Assembly (NCBI RefSeq): GCF_014203555.1 | Contig: NZ_JACHJH010000006.1 | Span: forward strand, 310,001 to 374,000 | DNA: 64,000 bases | Direction: 5' to 3' | Source: Streptomyces olivoverticillatus | GTDB taxonomy: Bacteria; Actinomycetota; Actinomycetes; Streptomycetales; Streptomycetaceae | Shown here: piece after piece, positions 37,170 through 44,814 of the stretch | Position numbering within the stretch: position 1 is the stretch's first letter | Layout: every line of letters starts with the position of its first letter | The notes under the pieces: model-generated | What the model saw: only the letters and a program-made list of their open reading frames with translations | Databases searched by the model: none | Told to the model about the DNA's origin: nothing | Program-made: the position numbers and the translations under genes

Positions 37170-38437
37170 GGCCGATGGACGTCGCGATCACCGGAATCGG
37201 GGTGATGGCCCCCGGCGGGCTGGGCCGCGAAGCCTTCTGGGACCGCGTGCTCTCGGGCCGGGCCGCCACCCGCCGCGTCACGTTCTTCGATCCGGCGGGC
37301 TTCCGCTGCCAGGTGGCCGCCGAGGCCGACTTCGACCCGGCCGCCCACGGCCTCACCCCGCAGGAGGTGCGCCGCATGGACCGCGCGGCGCAACTGGCCG
37401 TCGCCGCCACGGACGAGGCCCTGGCCGACGGCGGGCTGGACCTGTCGGAGCTGGACCCCGGCCGGACGGCGGTGACCGTCGGCAACGCGGTCGGCTGCAC
37501 CACCGGCCTGGAACAGGAGTACCGCGTGCTCAGCGACGACGGCAGGCAGTGGTCGGTCGACCACACCTTCGCCGTCCCCCAGCTCTACGGCTACCTCGTG
37601 CCCAGCTCGATCGCCGCCGAAGTGGCGTGGCGGGCCGGCGCCGAGGGCCCGGCCTCGGTGGTCTCCTCCGGCTGCACCTCGGGCATCGACGCCCTCGGCC
37701 AGGCGGCCGAACTGCTCGCCGAGGGCAGCGCTGACGTCGTGGTGGCCGGCTCCACCGACGCGCCGATCTCCCCGATCACCATGGCCTGCTTCGACGCCAT
37801 CAAGGCCACCTCCACCTACAACGACGACCCCGAACACGCCTGCCGCCCCTTCGACCGGGGCCGCCGCGGGCTCGTCCTGGGGGAGGGGGCCGCCATGTTC
37901 GTCCTGGAGCCCACCGCACGCGCCCGCCGCCGCGGGGCCCGCATCTACGCCCGCATCCTCGGCTACGCCGGCCGCGCCAACGGCTTCCACATGACCGGGC
38001 TGCGCGCGGACGGCCGGGAGATGGCCGAGGCCATCACCGCCGCCCTGGACCAGGCGAGGCTCAACCCGCAGGACATCGACTACGTCAACGCGCACGGCTC
38101 CGGCACCCGGCAGAACGACCGGCACGAGACCGCCGCCGTCAAGACCAGTCTGGGGGAGCGGGCCCACGAGGTGCCGATGAGCTCCATCAAGGCCGTGGTC
38201 GGCCACTCCCTCGGGGCCATCGGCTCCATCGAGGCGGCGGCCTGCGCCCTCGCCATCGAACGCGGCGCCGTCCCGCCCACCGCCAACCTCCGGGAACGCG
38301 ACCCCGAGTGCGACCTGGACTACGTGCCGCTCACTGCCCGCGAACAGCGGGTGGACGCGGTCCTGTCGGTGGGCAGCGGCTTCGGCGGCTTCCAGAGCGC
38401 CCTCGTGCTCGCCGCCCCGGACAAGGCGGCCGCATGA
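37166..38437 (+). CDS. Type II PKS ketosynthase alpha
   Basis: KSalpha catalyses decarboxylative condensation of malonyl units on the ACP. The 423-residue chain has the full catalytic set: Cys170 in SSGCTSG, His310 in NAHGSGT and His347 in GHSLG. The length is typical. It is followed without gap by the chain length factor through an ATGA overlap, the standard minimal-PKS arrangement. The best overall resemblance is to KSalpha of pentangular/WhiE-type systems, judged from the neighbouring cyclases rather than from an alignment. Confidence 0.97.
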   Translation: MRPMDVAITGIGVMAPGGLGREAFWDRVLSGRAATRRVTFFDPAGFRCQVAAEADFDPAAHGLTPQEVRRMDRAAQLAVAATDEALADGGLDLSELDPGRTAVTVGNAVGCTTGLEQEYRVLSDDGRQWSVDHTFAVPQLYGYLVPSSIAAEVAWRAGAEGPASVVSSGCTSGIDALGQAAELLAEGSADVVVAGSTDAPISPITMACFDAIKATSTYNDDPEHACRPFDRGRRGLVLGEGAAMFVLEPTARARRRGARIYARILGYAGRANGFHMTGLRADGREMAEAITAALDQARLNPQDIDYVNAHGSGTRQNDRHETAAVKTSLGERAHEVPMSSIKAVVGHSLGAIGSIEAAACALAIERGAVPPTANLRERDPECDLDYVPLTAREQRVDAVLSVGSGFGGFQSALVLAAPDKAAA

Positions 38438-39684
38438 CCGGCCTGGCGGCGCGGACCGCCGACACCGCACCCACCGCCGTCTTCACCGGCATCGGGGTGA
38501 CGGCCCCCAACGGGGTCGGCACCGAGGACTGGTGGGCCGCCACCCTCGCGGGCAAGAGCGGGATCGACGAGATCGGCGGCTTCGACGCCCGCACCTACCC
38601 CTCCCGGCTCGCCGGCGAGGTCAAGGACTTCGACGCGGCCGAGCACCTGCCCGCGCGGCTGGTCGTGGAGACCTCCCGGATGAGCCACTTCGCCCTGGTG
38701 GCCACCGCCATGGCCCTCGACGACGCGGCCGTGGACCCGGCCAGCACCCCCGAGTACACGATGGGCGTGGTCACCGCCAACGCCAGCGGCGGCGCCGAAT
38801 TCGGCCAGCGCGAGCTGCAGAAGCTCTGGCGCGGGGGGCCGCGGGACGTCAGCCCGTACATGTCCATCGCCTGGTTCTACGCCGCGACCACCGGCCAGAT
38901 CTCCATCCGCTACGGCATGCGCGGACCCTGCGGCGTGGCCGTCGCCGAACAGGCGGGCGGCCTGGACGCGCTGGGACAGGCGCGCCGCGTGGTGCGCTCC
39001 GGCGCCGCCCTCGTCGTCACCGGCGGCACGGACTCCTCGCTCTCCCCGGCCGGCTTCGTCTCCCAGCTGCCCACCGGACTGCTCACCACCGTCACCGACC
39101 CGCTCCGCGCCTACCAGCCGTTCGGCACCGAGGCGAGCGGCTACGTGCCGGGCGAGGGCGGCGCCATCCTCGTCCTGGAGGACGCGGCCGCGGCACGGCG
39201 GCGCGGAGCCGGCCGGCCGTACGGCGAACTCGCCGGATACGCGGCCGCCTTCGACCCGCGCCCCGGCTCCGGGCGGCCGCCCGCCCTCGCCCGCTGCCTG
39301 CGCACCGCCCTCGACGACGCGCGGCTGCGGCCCGAGGACGTGGACGTGGTCTTCGCCGACGGCCACGGCACGCCCGGCCACGACCGCGAAGAAGCCCGCG
39401 CGCTCGCCGAGGTCTTCGGCCCGCACGGGGTCCCCGTCACCGTACCCAAGACCATGACCGGCCGGCTCTACGCCGGCGGCGGAGCGCTCGATGCCGCCGC
39501 CGCCCTGCTGGCCCTGCGCGACCAGGTCGTGCCCCCCACCGTCCACGTCACCCGCCCGGACCCCGGGCACGGCCTGGACCTGGTGCTCGGCCAGCCGCGC
39601 GAGATCCCGCTGCGCACCGCCGTGGTCGTGGCGCGCGGACACGGCGGCTTCACCGCCGTGACCGTGCTGCGCCGCACGGGGTGA
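38434..39684 (+). CDS. Type II PKS ketosynthase beta (chain length factor)
   Basis: This 416-residue partner of KSalpha sets chain length. The active-site Cys is replaced by Gln173 (VAEQAGG), the hallmark of KSbeta, and the rest of the thiolase fold is kept. The ATG overlaps the KSalpha stop. The chain length (for example 24 or more carbons for pentangular products) cannot be fixed by eye from gate residues. Confidence 0.97.
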   Translation: MTGLAARTADTAPTAVFTGIGVTAPNGVGTEDWWAATLAGKSGIDEIGGFDARTYPSRLAGEVKDFDAAEHLPARLVVETSRMSHFALVATAMALDDAAVDPASTPEYTMGVVTANASGGAEFGQRELQKLWRGGPRDVSPYMSIAWFYAATTGQISIRYGMRGPCGVAVAEQAGGLDALGQARRVVRSGAALVVTGGTDSSLSPAGFVSQLPTGLLTTVTDPLRAYQPFGTEASGYVPGEGGAILVLEDAAAARRRGAGRPYGELAGYAAAFDPRPGSGRPPALARCLRTALDDARLRPEDVDVVFADGHGTPGHDREEARALAEVFGPHGVPVTVPKTMTGRLYAGGGALDAAAALLALRDQVVPPTVHVTRPDPGHGLDLVLGQPREIPLRTAVVVARGHGGFTAVTVLRRTG

Positions 39685-39731
39685 CACGGGAGTCGCCCCC
39701 GGCACACCACCGTCGAAAGGGAGGAACAACC

Positions 39732-39989
39732 GTGAGCGCCTTCACGCTCGACCAGCTCAAGACCATCCTGCGGGAGGGGGTGGGCGTCGACGAGGCGGTG
39801 GACCTCGACGGGCCGATCCTCGACACCCCCTTCAGCAGCCTCGGATACGACTCCCTGGCGCTGCTGGAGATCGCCGCCCGCATCCAGAACCAGTACGGCG
39901 TCGCGATCCGGGACGAGGACGTCGAACTCCTCGCCACCCCGCGGGCCGTCCTGGAGTACGTCGACGCGCACCTGGCGGAGGTGGCCTGA
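39732..39989 (+). CDS. Acyl carrier protein of the minimal PKS
   Basis: This 85-residue ACP carries the phosphopantetheine site LGYDSLALLE with Ser41. It holds the growing poly-beta-ketone for KSalpha/KSbeta. The GTG start follows AAGGGAGGAAC. Position three in the KS-CLF-ACP order is canonical. A second ACP (57301) is associated with the ketosynthase III, so this one should be the elongation ACP. Confidence 0.96.
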   Translation: MSAFTLDQLKTILREGVGVDEAVDLDGPILDTPFSSLGYDSLALLEIAARIQNQYGVAIRDEDVELLATPRAVLEYVDAHLAEVA

Positions 39990-39991
39990 CC

Positions 39992-40456
39992 ATGGCGGCG
40001 AAGACCGAGAACTCCGTGGTGATCGACGCCCCCATGGACCTGGTGTGGCGGATGACCAACGACATCGAGTCCTGGCCCGGACTGTTCGACGAATACGCCT
40101 CGGCCGAGATCCTCGAACGCACCCCGGACGGCGGGATCCGCTTCCGGCTGACGATGTTCCCCGACGAGGACGGCAAGGTCTGGAGCTGGGTGTCGGTGCG
40201 CCACCCCGACCCCGTCACCCGCACCGTGCGGGCGCGCCGGGTGGAGACCGGGCCGTTCGAGTTCATGAACATCCACTGGGACTACGCGGAGGCCGAGGGC
40301 GGCGTCCGGATGCGCTGGGTCCAGGAGTTCCACGTCCGGCCCGAGATGCCCTTCGACGACGAGGCGATGGCCGCCCACCTGAACACCAACACCGGCGTCC
40401 AGATGGCCCGGATCAAGAAGCTCGTCGAGCAGGCGGCCCGCGGAACCGGGAAATGA
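39992..40456 (+). CDS. Monodomain aromatase/cyclase (TcmN/WhiE-ORFVI type)
   Basis: This 154-residue START/Bet v1-fold protein (VVIDAPMDLVWRMTNDIESWPGLF at about 9-32) is a polyketide aromatase/cyclase of the single-domain class. This class acts on unreduced chains and sets the first ring closure at C9-C14 with further closure, as in TcmN, WhiE and pentangular pathways; didomain aromatases go with C9-reduced chains. It starts 2 bases after the ACP stop and overlaps the next gene (ATGA). Confidence 0.93.
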   Translation: MAAKTENSVVIDAPMDLVWRMTNDIESWPGLFDEYASAEILERTPDGGIRFRLTMFPDEDGKVWSWVSVRHPDPVTRTVRARRVETGPFEFMNIHWDYAEAEGGVRMRWVQEFHVRPEMPFDDEAMAAHLNTNTGVQMARIKKLVEQAARGTGK

Positions 40457-40917
40457 CCCAGATACTCCTGCCCTTCGCGCTGATCGGCAGCGGCATGGCG
40501 GCCGGCGGCCTGATGATCGCCTCGCTGGGCGGCGCCCCGCTGCTGCTCAGCCTCCCCGCCGACCGCTATGTGCCGGTGCACCAGTTCCTGGTCACCCGGT
40601 TCGACCCGTTCATGCCCCTGTGCATGATCACCGCCCTGCTCACCGATGCCGCGACCGCCGTGCTGCCCGGCACCGCGACGGCGGTCCGGGTGCCCGTCGC
40701 GGCCGCCGCCGTGCTGCTCCTGGGCGCGATCGTGGTCTCGCTCGTGAAGAACGTGCCCATCAACAAATGGGTCGGCTCCCTGGAACCGGACACCCTTCCA
40801 CCGGACTTCGAGCGCATCGACCCACGGGTGAAATGGCGCAACTGGAACCTCGTGCGGACCGCCCTCGCGGTCGCCGCGCTGCTGGCCAACGCCGCCGCGG
40901 CAGCACTCGCCCTGTGA
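40453..40917 (+). CDS. DUF1772 membrane protein, anthrone-oxygenase-like (copy 2)
   Basis: This 154-residue, four-helix membrane protein has NVPINKWVG after helix 3 and HQFLVTRFDP after helix 1, matching the motif positions of copy 1 at 28740. The family includes the anthrone oxidase HypC. The ATG overlaps the aromatase/cyclase stop, so it is part of the core operon. It is inferred to oxidise a ring of the cyclised polyketide at or near the membrane. Confidence 0.82.
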   Translation: MTQILLPFALIGSGMAAGGLMIASLGGAPLLLSLPADRYVPVHQFLVTRFDPFMPLCMITALLTDAATAVLPGTATAVRVPVAAAAVLLLGAIVVSLVKNVPINKWVGSLEPDTLPPDFERIDPRVKWRNWNLVRTALAVAALLANAAAAALAL

Positions 40918-40971
40918 TCCACCGACCGTGATCCATCGACTGTGACTTACCGACCCATGGACGGAGAACTC

Positions 40972-41721
40972 ATGGACCTCTCTCTCGACGGGCAGCACGT
41001 GCTCGTCACCGGAGGCACCCGCGGCATCGGCCGGGCCGTGGTGCTGGCCCTGGCCGAGGCGGGCGCCGACGTCGTCACCTGCCACCGCCAGGACGGCGAG
41101 GCCGCCGAGAGCCTGGCCCGCGAACTGAAGGCGCTCCCCGGCGACCACCACCTGGTCAAGGCCGACGTCGGCAACCCGGAGGACGTGGCACGGCTGGTCG
41201 AGGAGTGCCGCACCCGCTTCGGCACGCTCGACACCATCGTCAACAACGCGGGCGTCATCTCCCACATCCCCTTCGCCGAACTGCCGTTGGAGGAGTGGCG
41301 GCGCATCGTCGACGCCAACCTCACCGCCCCCTTCCTCGTCACCCAGAAGGCGCTGCCGCTGCTCTCGCCCGGCGCCTCGGTCGTCAACATCGGCTCCCGC
41401 GTCGCCACCGTCGGGCTGCCGCTGCGCGCCCACTACACCGCCAGCAAGGCCGGCGTCATCGGGCTCAGCAGGTCGCTGGCCAAGGAGCTCGGCCCGCGCG
41501 GCATCCGCGTCAACGTCGTCGCCCCCGGCGTGATCGAGACCGAGGAGGCGACGAAGCTGCCGCCCGAGGAGTACGAGGCGCTCCAGCAGCGCTACCGCCA
41601 CATGACCGCGCTCGGCAGGCTCGGCCTGCCCGCCGAGGTCGCCTCGGTCGTCGTCTTCCTCGCCAGCGCCGCCTCCGTCTACCTCACCGGCGAGATCATC
41701 CACGTCGACGGGGGGATCTGA
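40972..41721 (+). CDS. Polyketide ketoreductase (FabG-like SDR)
   Basis: This 249-residue SDR has TGGTRGIG (13-20), NNAG (91-94), Ser142, Tyr155 and Lys159. The ATG at 40972 was chosen because GGAG precedes it at the right distance; upstream GTG (40942) and ATG (40957) are in frame but less well placed. A ketoreductase paired with a monodomain aromatase and two ABM proteins is the arrangement seen in pentangular clusters, where it reduces a late-position keto group (C19 in pradimicin) after first-ring closure. Confidence 0.92.
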   Translation: MDLSLDGQHVLVTGGTRGIGRAVVLALAEAGADVVTCHRQDGEAAESLARELKALPGDHHLVKADVGNPEDVARLVEECRTRFGTLDTIVNNAGVISHIPFAELPLEEWRRIVDANLTAPFLVTQKALPLLSPGASVVNIGSRVATVGLPLRAHYTASKAGVIGLSRSLAKELGPRGIRVNVVAPGVIETEEATKLPPEEYEALQQRYRHMTALGRLGLPAEVASVVVFLASAASVYLTGEIIHVDGGI

Positions 41722-41722
41722 G

Positions 41723-42052
41723 ATGGCGCACCCCGAGGAGGTCTTCCGGGTCCTGCTGCGCGTGGAGACCCACCCCGGCAAGCAGGACGACTTCGAGCGC
41801 ACCTGGCTGGAGATCGGCAACGCCGTCACCGGCGACCCGGCCAACCTCGGCCAGTGGTTGCTGCGTTCGACCGACGAGGACCACGTCTACTACATCATCA
41901 GCGACTGGACCGACGAGGCCGGCTTCCGCACCTTCGAGCACAGCGCCGAACACGTCACCCACCGCGAGCGGCTGCACCCGTACCGCTCCGGCGGCTCCAT
42001 GGCCACCATGCGGATCGTGCGCCACCTGCCCTCCGCCCGGGCGGCGGCATGA
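41723..42052 (+). CDS. Antibiotic biosynthesis monooxygenase (ABM), first
   Basis: This 109-residue ferredoxin-like-fold protein of the ABM family (ActVA-ORF6 type) is a cofactor-free oxygenase that turns phenols or anthrones into quinones. Family features are the alternating pattern FRVLLRVETHPGKQDDFERTW and VYYIISDWTDEAGFRTFEHS. It starts 1 base after the ketoreductase stop and overlaps the second ABM gene. In pentangular pathways an ABM enzyme acts with the ketoreductase during assembly of the multi-ring product. Confidence 0.9.
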   Translation: MAHPEEVFRVLLRVETHPGKQDDFERTWLEIGNAVTGDPANLGQWLLRSTDEDHVYYIISDWTDEAGFRTFEHSAEHVTHRERLHPYRSGGSMATMRIVRHLPSARAAA

Positions 42053-42363
42053 GCGGCGAGGTCAGGGTGGTGCTCTACTGCCGCGCACCCGAGGAGGGCC
42101 CCGGCCCCCTCGAAGCCGCCTTCCACCGCATCAACGAGGAACTGGCCGGGGTACCCGGCCTGCTGCGCAGCGAACTGCTGCGCTCCCGCCTCGACGGCGA
42201 GGACGGCTCCTTCGCCGTCCTCAGCTACTGGAAGGACGCCGACTCCTTCCGCGACTGGGAACAGGGCCCCGCACACCGGGCCCAGACCTCACCGCTGCGC
42301 CCGTACCAGGACCGGGGGAGCGGCCGGCACTACGGGATCTACGAGGTCCTCGCCGCCCAGTGA
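42049..42363 (+). CDS. Antibiotic biosynthesis monooxygenase (ABM), second
   Basis: This 104-residue ABM-family protein has VRVVLYCRAPEEGPGPLEAAF and FAVLSYWKDADSFRDWEQGPAH. The ATG overlaps the stop of the first ABM gene (ATGA), so the two may form a heterodimer or act in sequence. The likely chemistry is quinone formation on the polyketide. Confidence 0.88.
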   Translation: MSGEVRVVLYCRAPEEGPGPLEAAFHRINEELAGVPGLLRSELLRSRLDGEDGSFAVLSYWKDADSFRDWEQGPAHRAQTSPLRPYQDRGSGRHYGIYEVLAAQ

Positions 42364-42392
42364 GGGGCGAGGGCCCGAGGAGGAATCCGGCG

Positions 42393-42629
42393 ATGCTGCG
42401 GACCATGCTGCGCGCGCTGGGCTCGGCCCTCTTCCAGGGGTTCCGGGCGCTGGGGGCGCTGTACTTCCCGATGCCCCCGTGCCCGGAGTCCTACGGCGGG
42501 CCGCCGCCCTGCCTGTCGGAACCCCCGCCGGGCTCGCCCGAGCGGCTGCTCCTCGGGGTTCCGCCGACCCCGGCGGAGCGGGGGCTGTTCGGCCAGCTGG
42601 GTGGAGATCCACCGTGGCCGGGCCGGTGA
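42393..42629 (+). CDS. Small DUF6059-like protein
   Basis: A 78-residue protein begins 30 bases after the second ABM gene with a strong GAGGAGG site. It has a short hydrophobic N-terminal helix (MLRTMLRALGSALFQGFRALGALYF) and a Pro-rich middle, then GSPERLLLGVPPTPAERGLFGQLG. The PERL...P-TP-ER-L pattern recalls small streptomycete cluster proteins annotated DUF6059; this assignment is from memory. No function is known. Its stop codon lies inside a stable hairpin. Confidence 0.7.
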   Translation: MLRTMLRALGSALFQGFRALGALYFPMPPCPESYGGPPPCLSEPPPGSPERLLLGVPPTPAERGLFGQLGGDPPWPGR

Positions 42630-42654
42630 CCGGGGTGCGGGCCCCGGTCACCGG
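42623..42654 (+). terminator. Hairpin between the DUF6059-like gene and the sugar genes
   Basis: A perfect 13-bp stem (42623-42635 with 42642-42654, 6-base loop) spans the stop codon of the DUF6059-like gene. No T tract follows. It may partly terminate or protect the upstream mRNA and so set the ratio between PKS and sugar enzymes. Confidence 0.55.
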
Positions 42655-42697
42655 GCCCGGCCCGCAGCCTGCGTGACTCACCGAAAGGGATGCCCTG

Positions 42698-43735
42698 ATG
42701 CACCGTGCCACACCACCCCGCACCGTCCTCGTCACCGGCGCCGCCGGCTTCATCGGCGCCAACTTCGTCCGCTACTGGCGCGACCGGCACCCCGACGACC
42801 CGGTCGTCGCCGTCGACGCCCTGACCTACGCGGGCAACGAGGAGAACCTCGCCGCGGTGCGCGAGGACATCGTCTTCGCGCACGCCGACATCGCCGACGG
42901 CCCCCGCATGGCGGAGATCCTGCGCGAGCACCGGGTGAACGTGGTGGTGAACTTCGCCGCCGAGTCCCACAACAGCCTCGCCGTCCTCGACCCGGCCCGC
43001 TTCTTCCGCACCAACGTGCTGGGCACCCAGCAGCTGCTGGAAGCGTCCCGGCAGGCCGGGATCGAGCGCTTCCACCACGTGTCGACCTGCGAGGTCTACG
43101 GCGATCTGGCCCTGGACGCCACCGAGGCCTTCCACGAGGACTCCCCCTACCGGCCCCGCACCCCGTACAACGCCTCCAAGGCGGGCGCCGACCACGCCGT
43201 GCGCGCCTACCACGAGACGTACGGACTGCCCGTCACCCTCACCAACTGCGCCAACAACTACGGGCCTTACCAGTTCCCGGAGAAGGTCCTCCCGCTGTTC
43301 GTCACCAACGCCCTGCGCGGCAAACAGCTGCCCGTGTACGCCTCCCGGCACCACCGGCGCGAGTGGATCCACGTCGACGACCACTGCCGGGCCATCGACG
43401 CCGTGCTGTCGGGCGGCGTGCCGGGGCGGACGTACCACGTCGGCACCGCGAAGGAGGCCAGCGTGCAGGAGATCGCGGACCTGGTCCTCGACGAGCTCGG
43501 CCTCCCGGCCTCGTTGCAGACCACGGTCGCCGACCGGCCCGGCCACGACCGCAGGTATTTGCTGGACTCCTCCCGCATCGAGCGGGAGCTCGGCTGGCGG
43601 CCCACCGTGCCCTTCGAGGAGGGCATGCGGGAGACCATCCGCTGGTACCGCGACCATCCGCAGTGGTGGAAGCCGCTGCTGGACCGGCGCCCGGTCGCCG
43701 AGGAGTCGGTGTGGCAGGAGGGCGGCGCACGATGA
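42698..43735 (+). CDS. rmlB: dTDP-glucose 4,6-dehydratase-like enzyme with altered active site
   Basis: This 345-residue extended SDR has GAAGFIG (14-20) and Tyr157-x3-Lys161 in YNASK, plus the NCANNYGPYQFPEKV and REWIHVDDHC blocks of RmlB-type dehydratases. These convert dTDP-glucose to the 4-keto-6-deoxy sugar. Two family hallmarks differ: STDEVYG is STCEVYG (Cys131 in place of the catalytic Asp), and FAAESHVDRS is FAAESHNSLA. The stop overlaps the thymidylyltransferase start, so the substrate is surely a dTDP-sugar. It could be a divergent dehydratase or have shifted to epimerase/decarboxylase-like chemistry. Confidence 0.85.
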   Translation: MHRATPPRTVLVTGAAGFIGANFVRYWRDRHPDDPVVAVDALTYAGNEENLAAVREDIVFAHADIADGPRMAEILREHRVNVVVNFAAESHNSLAVLDPARFFRTNVLGTQQLLEASRQAGIERFHHVSTCEVYGDLALDATEAFHEDSPYRPRTPYNASKAGADHAVRAYHETYGLPVTLTNCANNYGPYQFPEKVLPLFVTNALRGKQLPVYASRHHRREWIHVDDHCRAIDAVLSGGVPGRTYHVGTAKEASVQEIADLVLDELGLPASLQTTVADRPGHDRRYLLDSSRIERELGWRPTVPFEEGMRETIRWYRDHPQWWKPLLDRRPVAEESVWQEGGAR

Positions 43736-44799
43736 AGGCCCTGGTCCTCGCGGGCGGCACCGGATCCCGGCTGCGGCCCATCACCCACACCTCCGCCAAA
43801 CAGCTCGTGCCCGTCGCCAACAAACCGGTGCTCTTCTACGGCCTGGAGGCCATCCGCGACTGCGGCATCCGCGACGTCGGCATCATCGTCGGCGAGACCG
43901 CCGCCGAGGTCCGCGCCGCGGTGGGCGACGGCTCCCGGTTCGGCCTGTCGGTCACCTACATCCCGCAGGCCGAGCCGCTGGGGCTCGCGCACTGCGTGCT
44001 GATCGCCCGCGACTACCTGGCCGACGACGACTTCCTGATGTACCTCGGCGACAACTTCGTCATCGCCGGCATCCGCAGCTTCGTCGACGACTTCCGCGCC
44101 CGGCGGCCCGACGCCCAGATCCTGCTGACCAAGGTCGCCGACCCCACCCAGTTCGGCGTGGCCGAACTGAATGCGGCGGGGCGGGTGACCGGGGTCGCGG
44201 AGAAGCCGAGCCGGCCCAAGAGCGACCTCGCCCTCGTCGGCGTCTACATGTTCACCCCCCTGGTGCACGAGGCCGTGCGCACGCTGCGCCCCAGCCACCG
44301 GGGCGAGTTGGAGATCACCGACGCGGTCCAGGTGCTGATCCGCGAGCACGCCGACGTCTCCTCGCACGTCATCACCGGCTACTGGAAGGACACCGGCCGG
44401 GTCGAGGACATGCTGGAGTGCAACCGCATGGTGCTGGAGAACATCGAGCCCCGCCTGCGCGGCACCGCCGACGACGACAGCGAGATCGTCGGACGGGTGG
44501 ACGTCGCCGAGGACGTGGTCATCACCCGCTCGCGCCTGGTGGGCCCGCTCACCATAGGCCCGGGCGCGGTCGTCACCGACAGCTACGTGGGCCCGTTCAC
44601 CTCGATCGGCCCGGGCTGCCGCCTGGAGGGCACCGAGATCGAGTACTCGATCGTCATGGACCGCTCCTCCATCCGCGGCGTCCCCGGCATCCGCGACTCG
44701 CTCATCGGCAAGGACGTCGAAGTGTCGCCCGCCGCCTTCGCGCCGCGGGCCCACCAGCTGATCGTCGGTGACCACAGCCGGGTCCGCCTGAACCGCTGA
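43732..44799 (+). CDS. rmlA: Glucose-1-phosphate thymidylyltransferase, long (StrD-type)
   Basis: This 355-residue nucleotidyltransferase activates glucose 1-phosphate to dTDP-glucose, the first step to the deoxysugar. It has LAGGTGSRLRPIT (7-19), EKPSRPKS and the LGDN metal site, and a C-terminal left-handed beta-helix region (about 240-355). The length fits the long StrD/RmlA form found in antibiotic clusters. The ATG overlaps the dehydratase-like gene. It starts the sugar branch of the pathway with the reductase at 55500. Confidence 0.95.
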   Translation: MKALVLAGGTGSRLRPITHTSAKQLVPVANKPVLFYGLEAIRDCGIRDVGIIVGETAAEVRAAVGDGSRFGLSVTYIPQAEPLGLAHCVLIARDYLADDDFLMYLGDNFVIAGIRSFVDDFRARRPDAQILLTKVADPTQFGVAELNAAGRVTGVAEKPSRPKSDLALVGVYMFTPLVHEAVRTLRPSHRGELEITDAVQVLIREHADVSSHVITGYWKDTGRVEDMLECNRMVLENIEPRLRGTADDDSEIVGRVDVAEDVVITRSRLVGPLTIGPGAVVTDSYVGPFTSIGPGCRLEGTEIEYSIVMDRSSIRGVPGIRDSLIGKDVEVSPAAFAPRAHQLIVGDHSRVRLNR

Positions 44800-44814
44800 G
44801 GAAAGGGAAGAGAG

